This document shows, piece by piece, positions 21,282 to 32,341 of a DNA stretch of 64,000 nt. The position numbers were made by a program, and so were the translations under genes. Position 1 is the first letter of the stretch; every line of letters begins with the position of its first letter. The notes beneath the pieces are model-generated. The model ran no database searches. It saw only the letters and a list, made by a program, of their open reading frames with translations, and was not told the DNA's origin. This stretch comes from Saussurea involucrata (lineage: Eukaryota; Streptophyta; Magnoliopsida; Asterales; Asteraceae): NCBI GenBank assembly GCA_033807775.1, contig CM066327.1:75770795-75834794 (forward strand), in the 5' to 3' direction.

Positions 21282-22643
21282 TGCATTAGGAAATACATAC
21301 AGTCTATGAGCGAGCCAGAACCAGAAGTACCTACCCCGGACCCAAACCCTAGAAAAGTGGAGTTTGTGAGGGTTCAGAAAGCAGGGCCTTCTGAACGGTG
21401 TGTGAAGAGGAAAAATTCTGAGAGGGGTTCTGGTGGGGGTTATAATTCTGAGTCTGAAGATATGGAAGAGTCCAATGCTGCTTCCACTAATGAAACTTCC
21501 ATGCTAGAAGCCAATTAAAGTCTCATTCCTCCTCATATTGGGAATGCTGATCAAATCGGTGATTCTAGTGATGACTTGGAATGGGACACTGAGTCAGATC
21601 ATGCAACTAACTTTGATATTGCAGATAATGATGTCATTGAAGCTGATGTTGACAATTATAGACTTGAGGTACACAATGCTGATTTAGATTTGTTCAATCC
21701 CAATGATGCCGAGAGGCTTAACATAGTTATTACTAGAGTTGGATGCCGAGAGGCTTAACACAGTTATTACTAAAATTGTGGGAGATACAAGGTGTTCTGA
21801 GGGACATAAAGTTGAAAATTTAAAATCAGTGAGCTTGTGTGAAGGAAAGCGAAAAGAATATGGTGAGCGTGTAAGCAAACCTACCGATCCAGACGGGCAG
21901 CCGCATCAACTATCAGATCTACACAGTTGGAGTATGGTATTGAAGAAGTCATTAGTCACCCACTAACACAATTCTACACCTCAACCAACCACTCATATGC
22001 CTCTCAACAGGTAGATGTTTCAATTGTTCACGGGGATCAAGCACATATTCTATCTAACTCTCAATCTGAGAATATGGGTATTGAAATAAGAGAGACTCAG
22101 CCCCAGTCCTCGCTTTCTTTCAGTGCACAGTGTTTAGAGCCACTTGATTTATCATTTTCTTTTCCTAGGACACAAGTTATTCCTACCGTCGATTGTTTTA
22201 GTGACCCGATCGGAACACTCATAGTAGATCCACTTGTTGGACTACGAGGACCGAGTGGAAGTCCTACCAATGTTAACGTCACGCCAACGTTGAACGTAGG
22301 CCACACAGGTGTTGATTCAACCGTCGTGACAACAGGTACTCTAAGTGAACCTGGAGTTAACTTTCCCAACTTCGTGTCAAAGGAAGTTTTTGACGGTGCC
22401 TTAAAGGCTGTTGAAACCAAATGGAAGGCGGAGTTTGATTCTTTGAAGCGGTTGGTGAAAGGAAAGGATCTTATGGTTGAAAGAGAGTCCGAGCGTACAC
22501 GCGTTCCTACTACAGTTCCTCCAGTTCAACAATCTTCCACTGCTGATCAATCTGTTGAGGAGTTGAAATCTTTGCTATATGCCAAGCTACTCTCTCTATG
22601 TCACTACAGAACCTGCAGAAAAATATCTACTGAGCCTTCTTAG
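21282..22643 (+). pseudogene. Accessory ORF of Sirevirus F, middle region
   Basis: Continues in frame after TAG (21279-21281) with an acidic Ser-rich stretch and a basic KRKNSERGS patch, a second stop at 21516-21518, then a frameshift caused by a 37-bp tandem duplication (21705-21741 and 21742-21778). The last open part (21927-22643) contains QQVDVSIVHGDQAH, GTLSEPGVNFPNFVSKE and helix-rich sequence. It aligns well with residues about 65-230 of the 818-codon ORF at 46374-48830 (QQTDVSILHGEQAQ, GTLSDPGVILPDFVSKG). The frame is cut off by the Athila-like LTR at 22654. Confidence 0.8.
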
Positions 22644-22653
22644 ACAATCTCAT

Positions 22654-24087
22654 TGATAAGTGCCTATTTTACCTATTTTATATCAAAATTACCCTATAAT
22701 TAGTGTCAATTAGATGTCTAAAGTAGTATTTGTATGTTTAGTATTTGTTGGATAAAAGAAAAGGAAAAAAAAATATTAACTAAGTTATGTGTGTATGTTA
22801 TAATTGAAGAAAGGAAAAGAAAAAAATAAATAAAACTTAATATGCATTTGTCTTCTTGGTGGCGCAGGAGGCAAAAAGAAAGAATAAAACAAATAAAAAG
22901 CAAAGAGGGAATTTTGGTCATTGTGTTGATGGGCCACGTGCAGCCCACGACTTAAAGAAAAAAAATGAAGGAATGTGTGAAATCTAAGTAGCAGCCCAAA
23001 GAAAAAGAAATCAGCTGCATCTCTTTCACTTTCATGAGCAGCGGCAGAAAAGGGTTGAGCAAAAAGAGACCTGCGCAGTCTCTTGCGCGACCTCAAGTCG
23101 CAGCCTACACCGTGCGCTCCAGAAATCAGAAGTGTGCGCCAATCCTTGCGGTTTCTTGGCTGGAGGGTTTAAAAGGGGATTGGAAACCATCATTTAAAAA
23201 AAAATCAATTTTAGAAATCAGTTTTGGGGAAGATGAGAGCAAAGAGGGGACCGATTTGGAGCAATTCCTCCATCAATTTCACTTAACCTTTGGTAAATTC
23301 TTTTTGTAGTTGTAACCCTAGTTTTAATTCCAACACTAGTTTGATTAGATTTTGATGGTTGCACTTTGAGATTCCATTGTAATCGTTTGGGACAAACCTA
23401 TTTGCTTGATTTCCATTTTTAATGTCAATTTCGTTTGGGTTTTCAATTAACTTGATCAATTATTTGAATCTCTTATGAAAGATTGTTAGTCAAAATATTA
23501 GATACGTAATTGTCTTTTGGTTTTGATGAGTAACAATGGAACTCTTTGAATTCAATAAGGTTTTCAATTTGAGTTCTTGAAATCTTGCAATCAAGGCTAC
23601 AATAAGCCAAGCTTATGAGCTTATTGCTTTGAGTTGATATTTTTCTAGTTCGATAAAGCTAATCACATCTAAAGAAATTAAGAGCTTATTTAATTTCTTA
23701 TTTGTGATTAAGATCCGGTTGAAGAACTTATTTTAACCGGTGTAAATTAAGGAATAATATAGGTCGTTAGAGCTTGTTAACGACTATAATCAACTTAGGT
23801 TCGTTCTTTATGTTTACGTTCTTGGAATCAATGATAGGTGCCATCATCTTAATTGAAATTAAACTAATGTTGGGTTTTATTTCACTGTTTATAATTAATT
23901 TTAGTCGCATTTTTAGTTTAGTTAATCAAATCCAAACCCCCCCTTTTTACTTAACGTGTAGAAGTTGAAATAATTGTCACGACCAATCCCTGTGATTCGA
24001 CCTGACTTACCACTATTACAATTTAAATTGTGATTTGTGATAGTTAGAAATTAAATACTTATTATTTGACAGTCTCGACGCCCGTCA
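22654..24087 (+). repeat. 5' LTR of Athila-like (TR-GAG type) element (1434 bp)
   Basis: Starts TGATAAGTGCC and ends CGACGCCCGTCA, followed by a tRNA-Asp type PBS. No 3' LTR is visible because the element is interrupted at 25502 and again at 35298. The bases before it are CTCAT (22649-22653). Short ORFs inside it (for example 22785-23096 minus and 23034-23309 plus) show no family resemblance. Confidence 0.8.
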
Positions 24088-24093
24088 AATTTT

Positions 24094-24110
24094 TGGCGCC
24101 GTTGCCGGGG
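24094..24110 (+). other. Primer binding site, tRNA-Asp type (Athila-like)
   Basis: TGGCGCCGTTGCCGGGG is complementary to the 3' end of plant tRNA-Asp. This is the classic Athila and TR-GAG primer site. Confidence 0.9.
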
Positions 24111-24255
24111 TTTGGTTTCGATGATAGTTAATTAGCTTTTGCACATTGCACATTGTTCATTTTATTTTATTTATTTTTTGTTTTATAATTTTAGTGTTTA
24201 TCTAAGTTAATCGTGTACCTAACGCCAATAGTTTTTAAGTGTTTTTGCATCTTTC

Positions 24256-25206
24256 ATGGCGGGTTATCCATACCATTATGGGTCACGATATACCACCAAC
24301 ACGCGAGAATCAAACGAGGTAAATATCTCTTCCCTTGAAAATCAAATTTAAGATCTAACATCTCTTGTGATACAGTTGGTTTGTAAAGAGCCACAACAGG
24401 TGAGAAAGTGTGGGGTGTACACTTACAATGCTTATCCGACCAACCAGTACCCCACATCACAATATCACACCGAGGAAGCCTACTCTTATGAAGGATTTTC
24501 AAGCCATTATCAAGGTCCGTACGAGCCATACTCTAGCACCTACACTCAAAGATGGCAATCTCATCCATACTTAAACGAGTATGACTATGATCGGTATGAC
24601 TCTTCTTATCCTCGCTATGAATCAGCACCACCGACGACACAAAGCTATTCCAAGGACTCAGGTATGTCTCTTGAAGATATTGTTAAGTCACTAGCTCTTA
24701 GTACATTAATATTTCAACAGGAAACAAGAGCAAGCCTTCAGAACTTGGAAAACCAAATTAGCCAGCACGAATCCACAATACGTCGGTTGGAGGCTCGAGT
24801 TGAAGAAAAGTTGGGATCGATGAATGAGAAGAGGCTGGAAATATCCTTAGAGGAAGGGGATGAAGAAGAAAGCGCATACCTATCTACTTCACGAGATGTC
24901 GATAAAAAGATAGAAGATATGAATATGTTGGAACCGATGGTGGTAACTCCTCCTTTTCCTACACCGTTGGTTGATCTAATAAAGGAGGAGGAATTTGTGG
25001 ACATCGGGAGAACCTTCACCACATTAGAAAAACCGAAGGTAGATGATGAGAAGGGGAACCCGGATGAAGATACCTTTGCAAAGCTGAAACGTCTAATTAC
25101 ATTAGAAGGCAAAGGACCCACACTTGAAATCCGGACAGATTTCAAGGCACCCCAACATCGCGTGAAGACGCAAGTATGGGGTATTTACTTGCTAGATACC
25201 GGATAA
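24256..25206 (+). pseudogene. Gag-like ORF of TR-GAG/Athila-like element
   Basis: ATG 24256-24258 starts MAGYPYHYGSRYTTN. A TAA at 24349-24351 replaces a likely Gln, then the frame is open to 25206. The Tyr-rich N-terminal region (residues about 50-120) is followed by LEDIVKSLALSTLIFQQETR and a coiled-coil-like ASLQNLENQISQHES block, matching the Athila-type gag pattern. An acidic C-terminus follows. No protease, RT or integrase follows, so this is a gag-only, non-autonomous element. Confidence 0.78.
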
Positions 25207-25501
25207 CGTGGGAAGCGTCTAGCCAAAGACGTTAAAGAAAGGCGCTGATTGGGAGGCAACCCAATTTTATTGCTTTATTTTCGTTCTATTTTAGTTTCAT
25301 TCCGTTTTAGTTTTCTTTGGAATTGATGGGTTTTGTTTCCAGGTTTGGTCATTTTTTAAGTCGGATTCCACCCCCCCAATGTACACGGAGGCTCCCACCA
25401 AAAGCTTGGATCATATATTGGGCAATAGTCTACATATTCAGGGGAGATTTCTCGTTCCCTTTGCTTTTTATTGCTTATTGACTATGTCGTTAAATGCATA
25501 T
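25207..25501 (+). other. Post-gag non-coding region of TR-GAG element with conserved motif
   Basis: Contains TTGGGAGGCAACCCAA (25249-25264), a short inverted-repeat motif that follows gag in Athila and TR-GAG elements, then AT-rich sequence up to the LARD insertion. The rest of this internal region resumes at 35080. Confidence 0.75.
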
Positions 25502-28220
25502 TGTAACACCCTCAAATTTGGAACGAGCAACTAACTTTAAAATTCAATAATCAACCAAAATAGATAAATTCATTTCTACAATTTATTCTTCAAAATACCT
25601 TGGAATTAAAAACATTAAAATTCCCCAAATAAAACGACCTAAATGGGTGTCACATAACACAACACAAAGTTGCTAGTCCAAACAAGTGCGGAAAACTTCA
25701 CTAAACACTTCACCTCTCGTGCACACTACTAGCACCCGCCACTTCATAAAGTAGCTAGAGTTACCCCAACCTGAGCCTGTTGCACATGCCGGCAAATAAA
25801 AAGGGTTAGGCTTACGCCTAGTGAGTTCAAGCATTTGATCATGACTACATAAAAATCATAAATCGGAAGGTTGTGGTTTTAGTCATGATTTAGATAAATC
25901 TTTCGTTGAAAGTTGCGACATAGATTATTATTTCCAAAGGGTTTCCCAAGCGGGCTTAAATGACTCATTTTCCAACGCACACAAAATCTAGGAGAAAAGT
26001 TCCCAAAGTGTATAAAGTGTTTTCTAAAATGAATTCCAACTCCAACTCACTCAAAACATGTTTAGACGTAAATATCCCAAGAATTATAAACATGGACAAA
26101 ATTCCAATATTTAAAACATCCAAATAAATGAGGCATAAAAACTCTGTCAATGAACCATGAAGACATTTCATATAAATCAAGTGCGTCACCGAAAATAAGG
26201 ACAAAGTATTATACCCAAAACCACACCTTTCGGTGACGGGGGAGACCCGATTCCATCAAAAGTGACGGGCACACAAAGTTAGGTCACTTATGATGTTACT
26301 GGATTACACCTCAAGCCCCGGTCCTAGTTCCCATGCCATATAGACATCACAATCCTCGGACCATAATAAATTGCCTTTATTGCATACCCCGTAGAGTTAC
26401 ACCTCAAGGACTTACAGGGGACCACATTGCATATCCAGTCTAGACGAGTTTCACCTCAGGGACTCCAGTGTCCCCTATTGCCTACTCGCTAGTGGCCCCA
26501 CGGCCTAACGCATATACCCATGCGTTCCCGATAGTGCCCGCTGATATCAGCCTTCCAGCACCATGTGACGGACAAAACACGTCTTGTTGTGTGAAGGGAC
26601 GAAGTCAACCAACCACAAAACCGAGTGCACAAAGAGATAGACCATAAAATAAAACTGACTCATGTGCCTATGGATCCAATGCAACACAGTCTACCAAAAC
26701 ATGCTCAACCCGGAATGACAAAACACCCAAGCATGCAAATATCAATAATGTGCAATAATATGCATCTAAACCTCAGTTAGGTAAACAAGTACCACAAAGC
26801 CGTTATTAACCCAAAACCTGACACGGTTAAGCCAAAAGGGGTTTCCCCAAAAGGACTCACACCTTTACAATTCTCCAAAATAACTCTTGACACTAAATCG
26901 GGTATTTCCCACATGGTTTATAAAATCAATTTACACTAACATGATTAAACCGTCAAATAAACCTCATTTTGAGCAATTAACCTTTTAAAGACAAAATATG
27001 ATTTCTAACCATCCAAATATTCAAAAGCCCCAAATATGGGCGTTTTACACATTTATGAAGATAAACATTTCAAAAGAGTTAAACTATCCAAATAACTCAA
27101 CCACATATCTTTTCAAGTAAAACACACACATATTCATAAAATACTCATTTTGGCATGTACAACGTTTTCGAAAAGTAACTTGAACTCACCTTTGTTAGAC
27201 TTAGCTAAATCTAGATTTTTTCCCAAACGTATGCTCCTTTGACGAAGTTTGTATCCTCAAGCAAAAACCTCCAAAAACCTAAATTCATAACTTCCAACTA
27301 TGAATATTCATATTCAACCACTTTAAAACCATTCCCCAACATATTATATCAAAATCTCCATTTTAACCAAAACCCCAATATTAACCTAACTTCTCCAAAA
27401 TCATCCAAATCGAAATTGGAGAAACAAAACACTAGGAGATCATCAATGGAACATTTATAACTCATATGAAAGTATAGAAGCTAGGAGGATGAACTCACCA
27501 CTTAGGTTTTGATGAAAACCTAGAAAACCCCAAAATCTCTAGTGATGTGGATGAGACTTATTCTTGCATCAATGAATGAATCCACTAGCATAAAATGGAG
27601 GAGGAACACATTAATCTCCATGAAAAAGCTCCAAAATCAGTTAGGGTTTGTGAGGGAGAAAAGGGAAACGGTTTGGGAGAGAAAAGGGAGGGGATTCGAG
27701 ACTTACCATCACCAAACACCCTTGAATCATCCAATTATCTTCCAAACTCCTTCTAGATCCTTGAAGAGCTCTCAAAATCGGAACCATAGCCACTTGAATC
27801 GCCAAAATCGGAGTTGAAATGAGAGAGATATGAAAAAATGAAGTTTGGGGGATGAAATTCGTATTTGACAGCAACCAGGTACCCGTCCGCGACAATGACA
27901 CGGTCATTGTCGCTGGTCATAGTCGCACAAGGTGTACCGTAGGTTGTACCCTTTTCGCGACAATGACACGCGACAATGACACGGTCATTGTGGCTGGACA
28001 TAGTTGCACAAAGTGTACCGAAACTGTTTTGGCCATAACTTCTTCGTTATAGCTCCGATTTCGCTCCGGAAAGAACCGCTGGACTCGTATTCGAATTCCT
28101 CTTCTAACAAGACAATAAAATCTAAGATTTAACCCAAAATCTTACCTTTCATATTTTTCTTAAAAGATCGGTTTCTCACTGATTCGAAATTATGCTTATC
28201 CGAAAATTACGGGTGTTACA
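25502..28220 (-). repeat. LARD 3' LTR (2719 bp)
   Basis: + strand termini TGTAACACCCTC and GGGTGTTACA. It contains the GCGACAATGAC palindrome cluster at 27889-27990. Small ORFs such as 27239-27460 and 27542-27817 have no family resemblance and are repeated in the partner LTR, so they are not called as genes. Confidence 0.94.
27889..27990. repeat. GCGACAATGAC palindrome cluster (LARD 3' LTR)
   Basis: GCGACAATGAC-ACG-GTCATTGTCGC (27889-27913) is a perfect 11-bp inverted repeat around 3 bp. A second copy follows at about 27957-27990 with an extra half unit. The cluster lies roughly 230-330 bp from the transcriptional 5' end of the LTR, in U3. It could form a hairpin or bind a dimeric factor; neither is shown. 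Confidence 0.88.
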
Positions 28221-28379
28221 ATCCTCCCAACCTTAGGATGATTTCGTCCTCGAAATCTAAAATCCTTTACAACCCAAGGTTAACCGACTCAATACCGACC
28301 ATAAATTATCAGTTCCTAACTGGAATCTAAATTCCCTCCACACAGTCTATAAAGACAATTCCTCGAACAATTGCTTATC
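28221..28379 (-). other. LARD PPT and pol-end relic
   Basis: On the minus strand GGTTGGGAGGAT abuts the 3' LTR as a PPT. Just upstream the minus strand reads GATTTCGAGGACGAAATC, which resembles the relic of the acidic pol end seen in Tekay elements. No ORF. The last 5 bp (28375-28379, TTATC) are the TSD of the solo LTR. Confidence 0.7.
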
Positions 28380-28909
28380 TGTTAGATCTGAAGTTTTGTC
28401 AATAAACCAAGTGTTGAAGATCTGATAAGAAGACTCAGATGTTCTGAGTAGAGAAGTCAGAGGTCTGACTGTGAAAGCTCAGAAGTATTGATAAGAGAAA
28501 TCAGAAGTCTGGGAAGAAAAGTCAGATGTCTGAGTTAAGGAGTCAGAAGATCTGAGATGCGTTATCCGAAGAATGTTCAGAAGTTCTGAACTACCTGTTC
28601 AGAACTTATGACGAGATACTTTACTTAGTATTTTATAAACTAATTAGGACACGTGTTATGTTCTTATTAGTCTTTCTTATTTGTACTGTAGCTTTAAGAT
28701 GTCCGTTGCAGTATAAATAGTAGTTAGCTCTTCGTTGCTAACTGATTGATTTTTCCCGTATAACTTTGTATTCATTCTTTGTAATCTTTGAGATTCTCTC
28801 TCTCTTAGATCTGTAATTCTGTTCATCATTGAATACAATTGGGCTTGATCATACAAATTCTCAATTACTGGTTTCTACATTGATTGTAAGATAAGATCCT
28901 GAACTTACA
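28380..28909 (+). mobile_element. Solo LTR, copia-type (530 bp)
   Basis: TGTTAGATCTG...AACTTACA flanked by TTATC on both sides (28375-28379 and 28910-28914), with no internal domain. TATAAAT at 28712-28718 gives + orientation. U3 is packed with TCAGA/TCTGA motifs (for example AGATCTGA, TCAGATGTCTGA, TCAGAAGTCTG and TTCAGAAGTTCTGAA). It arose by recombination between the LTRs of an element inserted in the LARD. Family assignment rests on termini and layout only. Confidence 0.85.
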
Positions 28910-28914
28910 TTATC

Positions 28915-31900
28915 CACAAAGCCCCCTTCACGTACACTGTACTTATATCCGGAAGAACACTCCAATCATTGGAATAACTCCTAGTCAGACAACTTCGGTT
29001 GTCTCCCAACCTTAGATGTTCCGTACATCTCGATTTCAGTTTCAAACTCTAACCACTCCAAGGTTGTTCACTAACGAATCCAACATCATCCTTAATTCCG
29101 ATCATTCCTACCATTAACCATCGATTAACTCCAACGAGTTCTAATAGACTCCAAAATCCACCTCAACATTAATCATCAACCGTCAGGTTCATTAACCACA
29201 CACGAAGGTTATTTCACCAAAACCGCTCGTCACAATTGAGCATCTTAAGGTTACTACTACCATTACCAATACTTCATTTAAAATTGGCTACAATCCCCCG
29301 ATTACACCAACGGTTTCCGACCTCAAGCCCACAGGGTTGACACCTAATTATATCACCAAGCTTTGACTCTATCAGGACTCCACACATGAATCCCGTTTAT
29401 CGAGTGTTTCCACAAAACTAAGGTTGTCAACAAAACGGCTACACCAACCTCGAAATGCGTTACCGCAAGTCTAACCCTCCATTTACCACAAATATATTGA
29501 CTTTGTTACCGATATCATCCGGCCTATAGTCACACCACGCGTGGAATACCCAACCTTCCACCGCCGAAGTGCTACACGCACTTACCCTTTCCAAGGTCCT
29601 AACGAGTTCAAGGTTTTCAAACGAATTGTTTAAATCAAATATGCCAATCAACAAAGCCTTTAACAAAATTTTCAACACAAAGATTTTCATATCATATAAA
29701 TCGTACGCATAGAAAACTACTATCATCAATTCGGTAGTTACGCAAAAACAGACACACTCGTCCCACATATGAAAATCATGTTGAAAAAATTATTTCATTG
29801 CAGTTCAGATCATTCACATAACGCAAAAGCGTAATAAACAACTTCTTTAAAATGAACCACCACGATTCTAGTATGGATTGACTCATGACATGCACGTAAA
29901 GTAACTGCCCATTTTAAATTGTATGCAACAAAAATTCCGCACGTACTTCAAAAGAAGTTCAAACGGCGTTTGACTCCAAAATTCCCTTCACCCATAAAAT
30001 GGCATGGAACAAGGTTACTAATCAAAATTTTGCGCGTGTCAGTTTATTTTACAAAAACGATGGAACGATTTCATAAATACACTTTGGTCAAAACAAAACC
30101 AATACGTTTTCATCATTTGAAGATATCGACTAAAACATTATGGGGGAACCTCAAATTGGGGTAGGCATGCAAGCTTGTAACATCTTCCTAGAAGTTTTTT
30201 CTTGAAATGGATTAACATGCAACAAATGGTTCACGACAAAGTTTCAAACGATGAATTTCTTTAAATCCGTTTCCAAAATTTTCTCATCCGGTCATATAAT
30301 GACACATGAGTAAAACGTTTCTGACAAGGCTCACACGCATCAACGAGTTTTCCCAAAACTTAGGAGAAAATAAGTGCTTATAATTTATTGACACCAAAAA
30401 GGGTTAAAATCAACTTTCGACCTTAAATCATACAAACAATGTGCATTAATGTTCAAAACATAAACAATTCCATGCACCCTACGTTTAGGCAATTGATTTT
30501 CCAAAATCTCCATTACGGAGCATTTACATCAAAAGTTTTGTATTCGAAATATAAAACGTTAAAACGTCAGTGCCTAAAAGTTTATTTATTATGAAATACT
30601 CAAAATACGCATTTTCTCCAAAACCAAAAAGGCTTATAATTTTCCAAAATGTTCCTCGAACCAAAATTGACCAAATGTCAACGACTCACACCTTTGTGTT
30701 TTCAATGTGTAGTATATTGTGAACTATGCATGATCTCTACCACATTACGCATACTTTGACCAAATGGTCTTCATTTACACAATGAATTAACAAAACGTTT
30801 TCATGCACGACTCGATTATCAAAGTGTTGAGAAACCATGGTTACCAAGCGATGCATACCCCTATTCGATATAATGCATTTACATGAAAATGATAATAAAA
30901 CAATCAACTGACTAAATGCGCACTAAGTAAATTGTACAAAGTACTACCAAGGTGTTCATTCATGCATTACTTACGTCATGTATAAATCAATCCACATACT
31001 GAACAGATTGCAACGAAATGTGCTAGTACAAAATTTTGAAACAGAAATTACGCGACACTAAAGTTCAAAAACTTGTCTCTTTGGTCGCCTTATGGCATAA
31101 AATTATTATTTCTCAACGAAGCTCGAGTGGGACAAAATGCCCAACATAATTCATAAATTTTCACATAAGTAAATGGAGTGTGCACATTGTGAAATTACAC
31201 TCACACGACTCAATACGTCATAAAACAAAACTCCATGAAATTCAATGGGCTCAATAATCCCAAGTCAATATAATGACACCAAACATTACGCCTCCAAAAG
31301 TCAAATTGCAATAAGCAAAACCATGACTAAAACGCCAAAATCCCAAAAATCTCCTTCTTTGGTAATTCCATATAAACAACCTTGTTTAACAACTCACATT
31401 AAACAAATTCTCCAAAATATTTTTATGTAGACATAATGGAAGATAACTTTCCGTCCCAACTCTAACATATGTGGAGGAGATCCAATGTTAAAGTCGCAAG
31501 CCGTAGTTATTGCCCAACATCTTAAACATCATAAAATATGATTGTCGTTATATCCAAAACAAATGTTGAACAACAATGAAATAAAGCAAAACAAATTCCG
31601 GCGGAGTTTGCAACTCCCGCAATAAAACGATTTCATGCACGTTCAAAACCATGATTTGAAATCTTGTGTGTGTGCTAAACATTTCTCAAAATTCATAACA
31701 CAATCCATATAAGGATTTGAAACACAAGAAATAATTGATGCAGTTTATTTTCAAAATAAGCTTTGTGCATGACTTAGTCGGCATTCATCGTCTCCACTCA
31801 TACTCCTCCAAAATTCTCCGATCCACTATTGTCATCCGGATGCTTTAACCTCTTAAGGCAAGGTCGTAAATTACATCAATTATCCTTACAGTTTTTCCTC

Positions 31901-32326
31901 AAATCAAAGTCGGCTTAATAAGCCTATGGTTCTAGTCCAACCATCAATCTTGACCCGAAACGGTCTACTTAAAGCAAATATCATGCTTATCGTCACTTCA
32001 AGTGACTAATACTAGAATCGTCCATCTATTCAAACGACTACTAGCTTAGAATCTCCTTCGCTACCCCAACGATCATCACATTAAAGTAATTCAAGTATGC
32101 ACATGTACTAGTAGGTTCACCATGGCACTGGCCAGGTGTCACTATGAACGTACTGTACCTGATTATCCTTGTTACTCTCGACATGATTCTCGTTTCTAAC
32201 AACACCCATTGACCTCGAAAATCCTATCTTAAAGTGCCTAAAGGTGAATTTCACTCTCATTTACTTAAACAAACGCTAGTTTGAGTCTATGTATCCAAAA
32301 TCAACACCTAAATCTCTCAAACTTAT
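28915..32326 (-). other. LARD internal domain, non-coding
   Basis: About 3.4 kb of AT-rich sequence without a supported ORF on either strand. The longest frames (about 100 codons at 29460-29768 minus) show no domain. The end nearest the PBS resembles the Tekay leader at 13270-13510 (GGCCAGGTGT and AAATCTCTCAAACTTATG before the PBS). I see no other identifiable content. Confidence 0.7.
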
Positions 32327-32338
32327 GCTCTGATACCA
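32327..32338 (-). other. LARD primer binding site, tRNA-iMet type
   Basis: Minus strand TGGTATCAGAGC beside the 5' LTR at 32342. Confidence 0.9.
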
Positions 32339-32341
32339 ACT

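Noticed and set aside
22785..23309. ORFs in the Athila-like LTR (22785-23096 minus, 23034-23309 plus)
   Set aside because: Overlapping on opposite strands, low-complexity Phe/Ser-rich or Lys-rich, within an LTR; no support as genes.
24094..24110. Possible tRNA gene fragments at the primer sites (also 2355, 36264, 53212)
   Set aside because: Only 12-18 nt match a tRNA 3' end, with no cloverleaf or internal promoter boxes. They are primer binding sites.
27641..27907. Small ORFs in LARD LTRs (27641-27907, 34425-34742, 27239-27460, 34079-34300)
   Set aside because: Conserved between LTRs only because the LTRs are recent duplicates. No domain, and they lie in the LTR and on both strands.
29460..29768. 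102-codon frame in the LARD internal domain
   Set aside because: No recognisable motif, isolated in AT-rich non-coding DNA, and within the length expected by chance.
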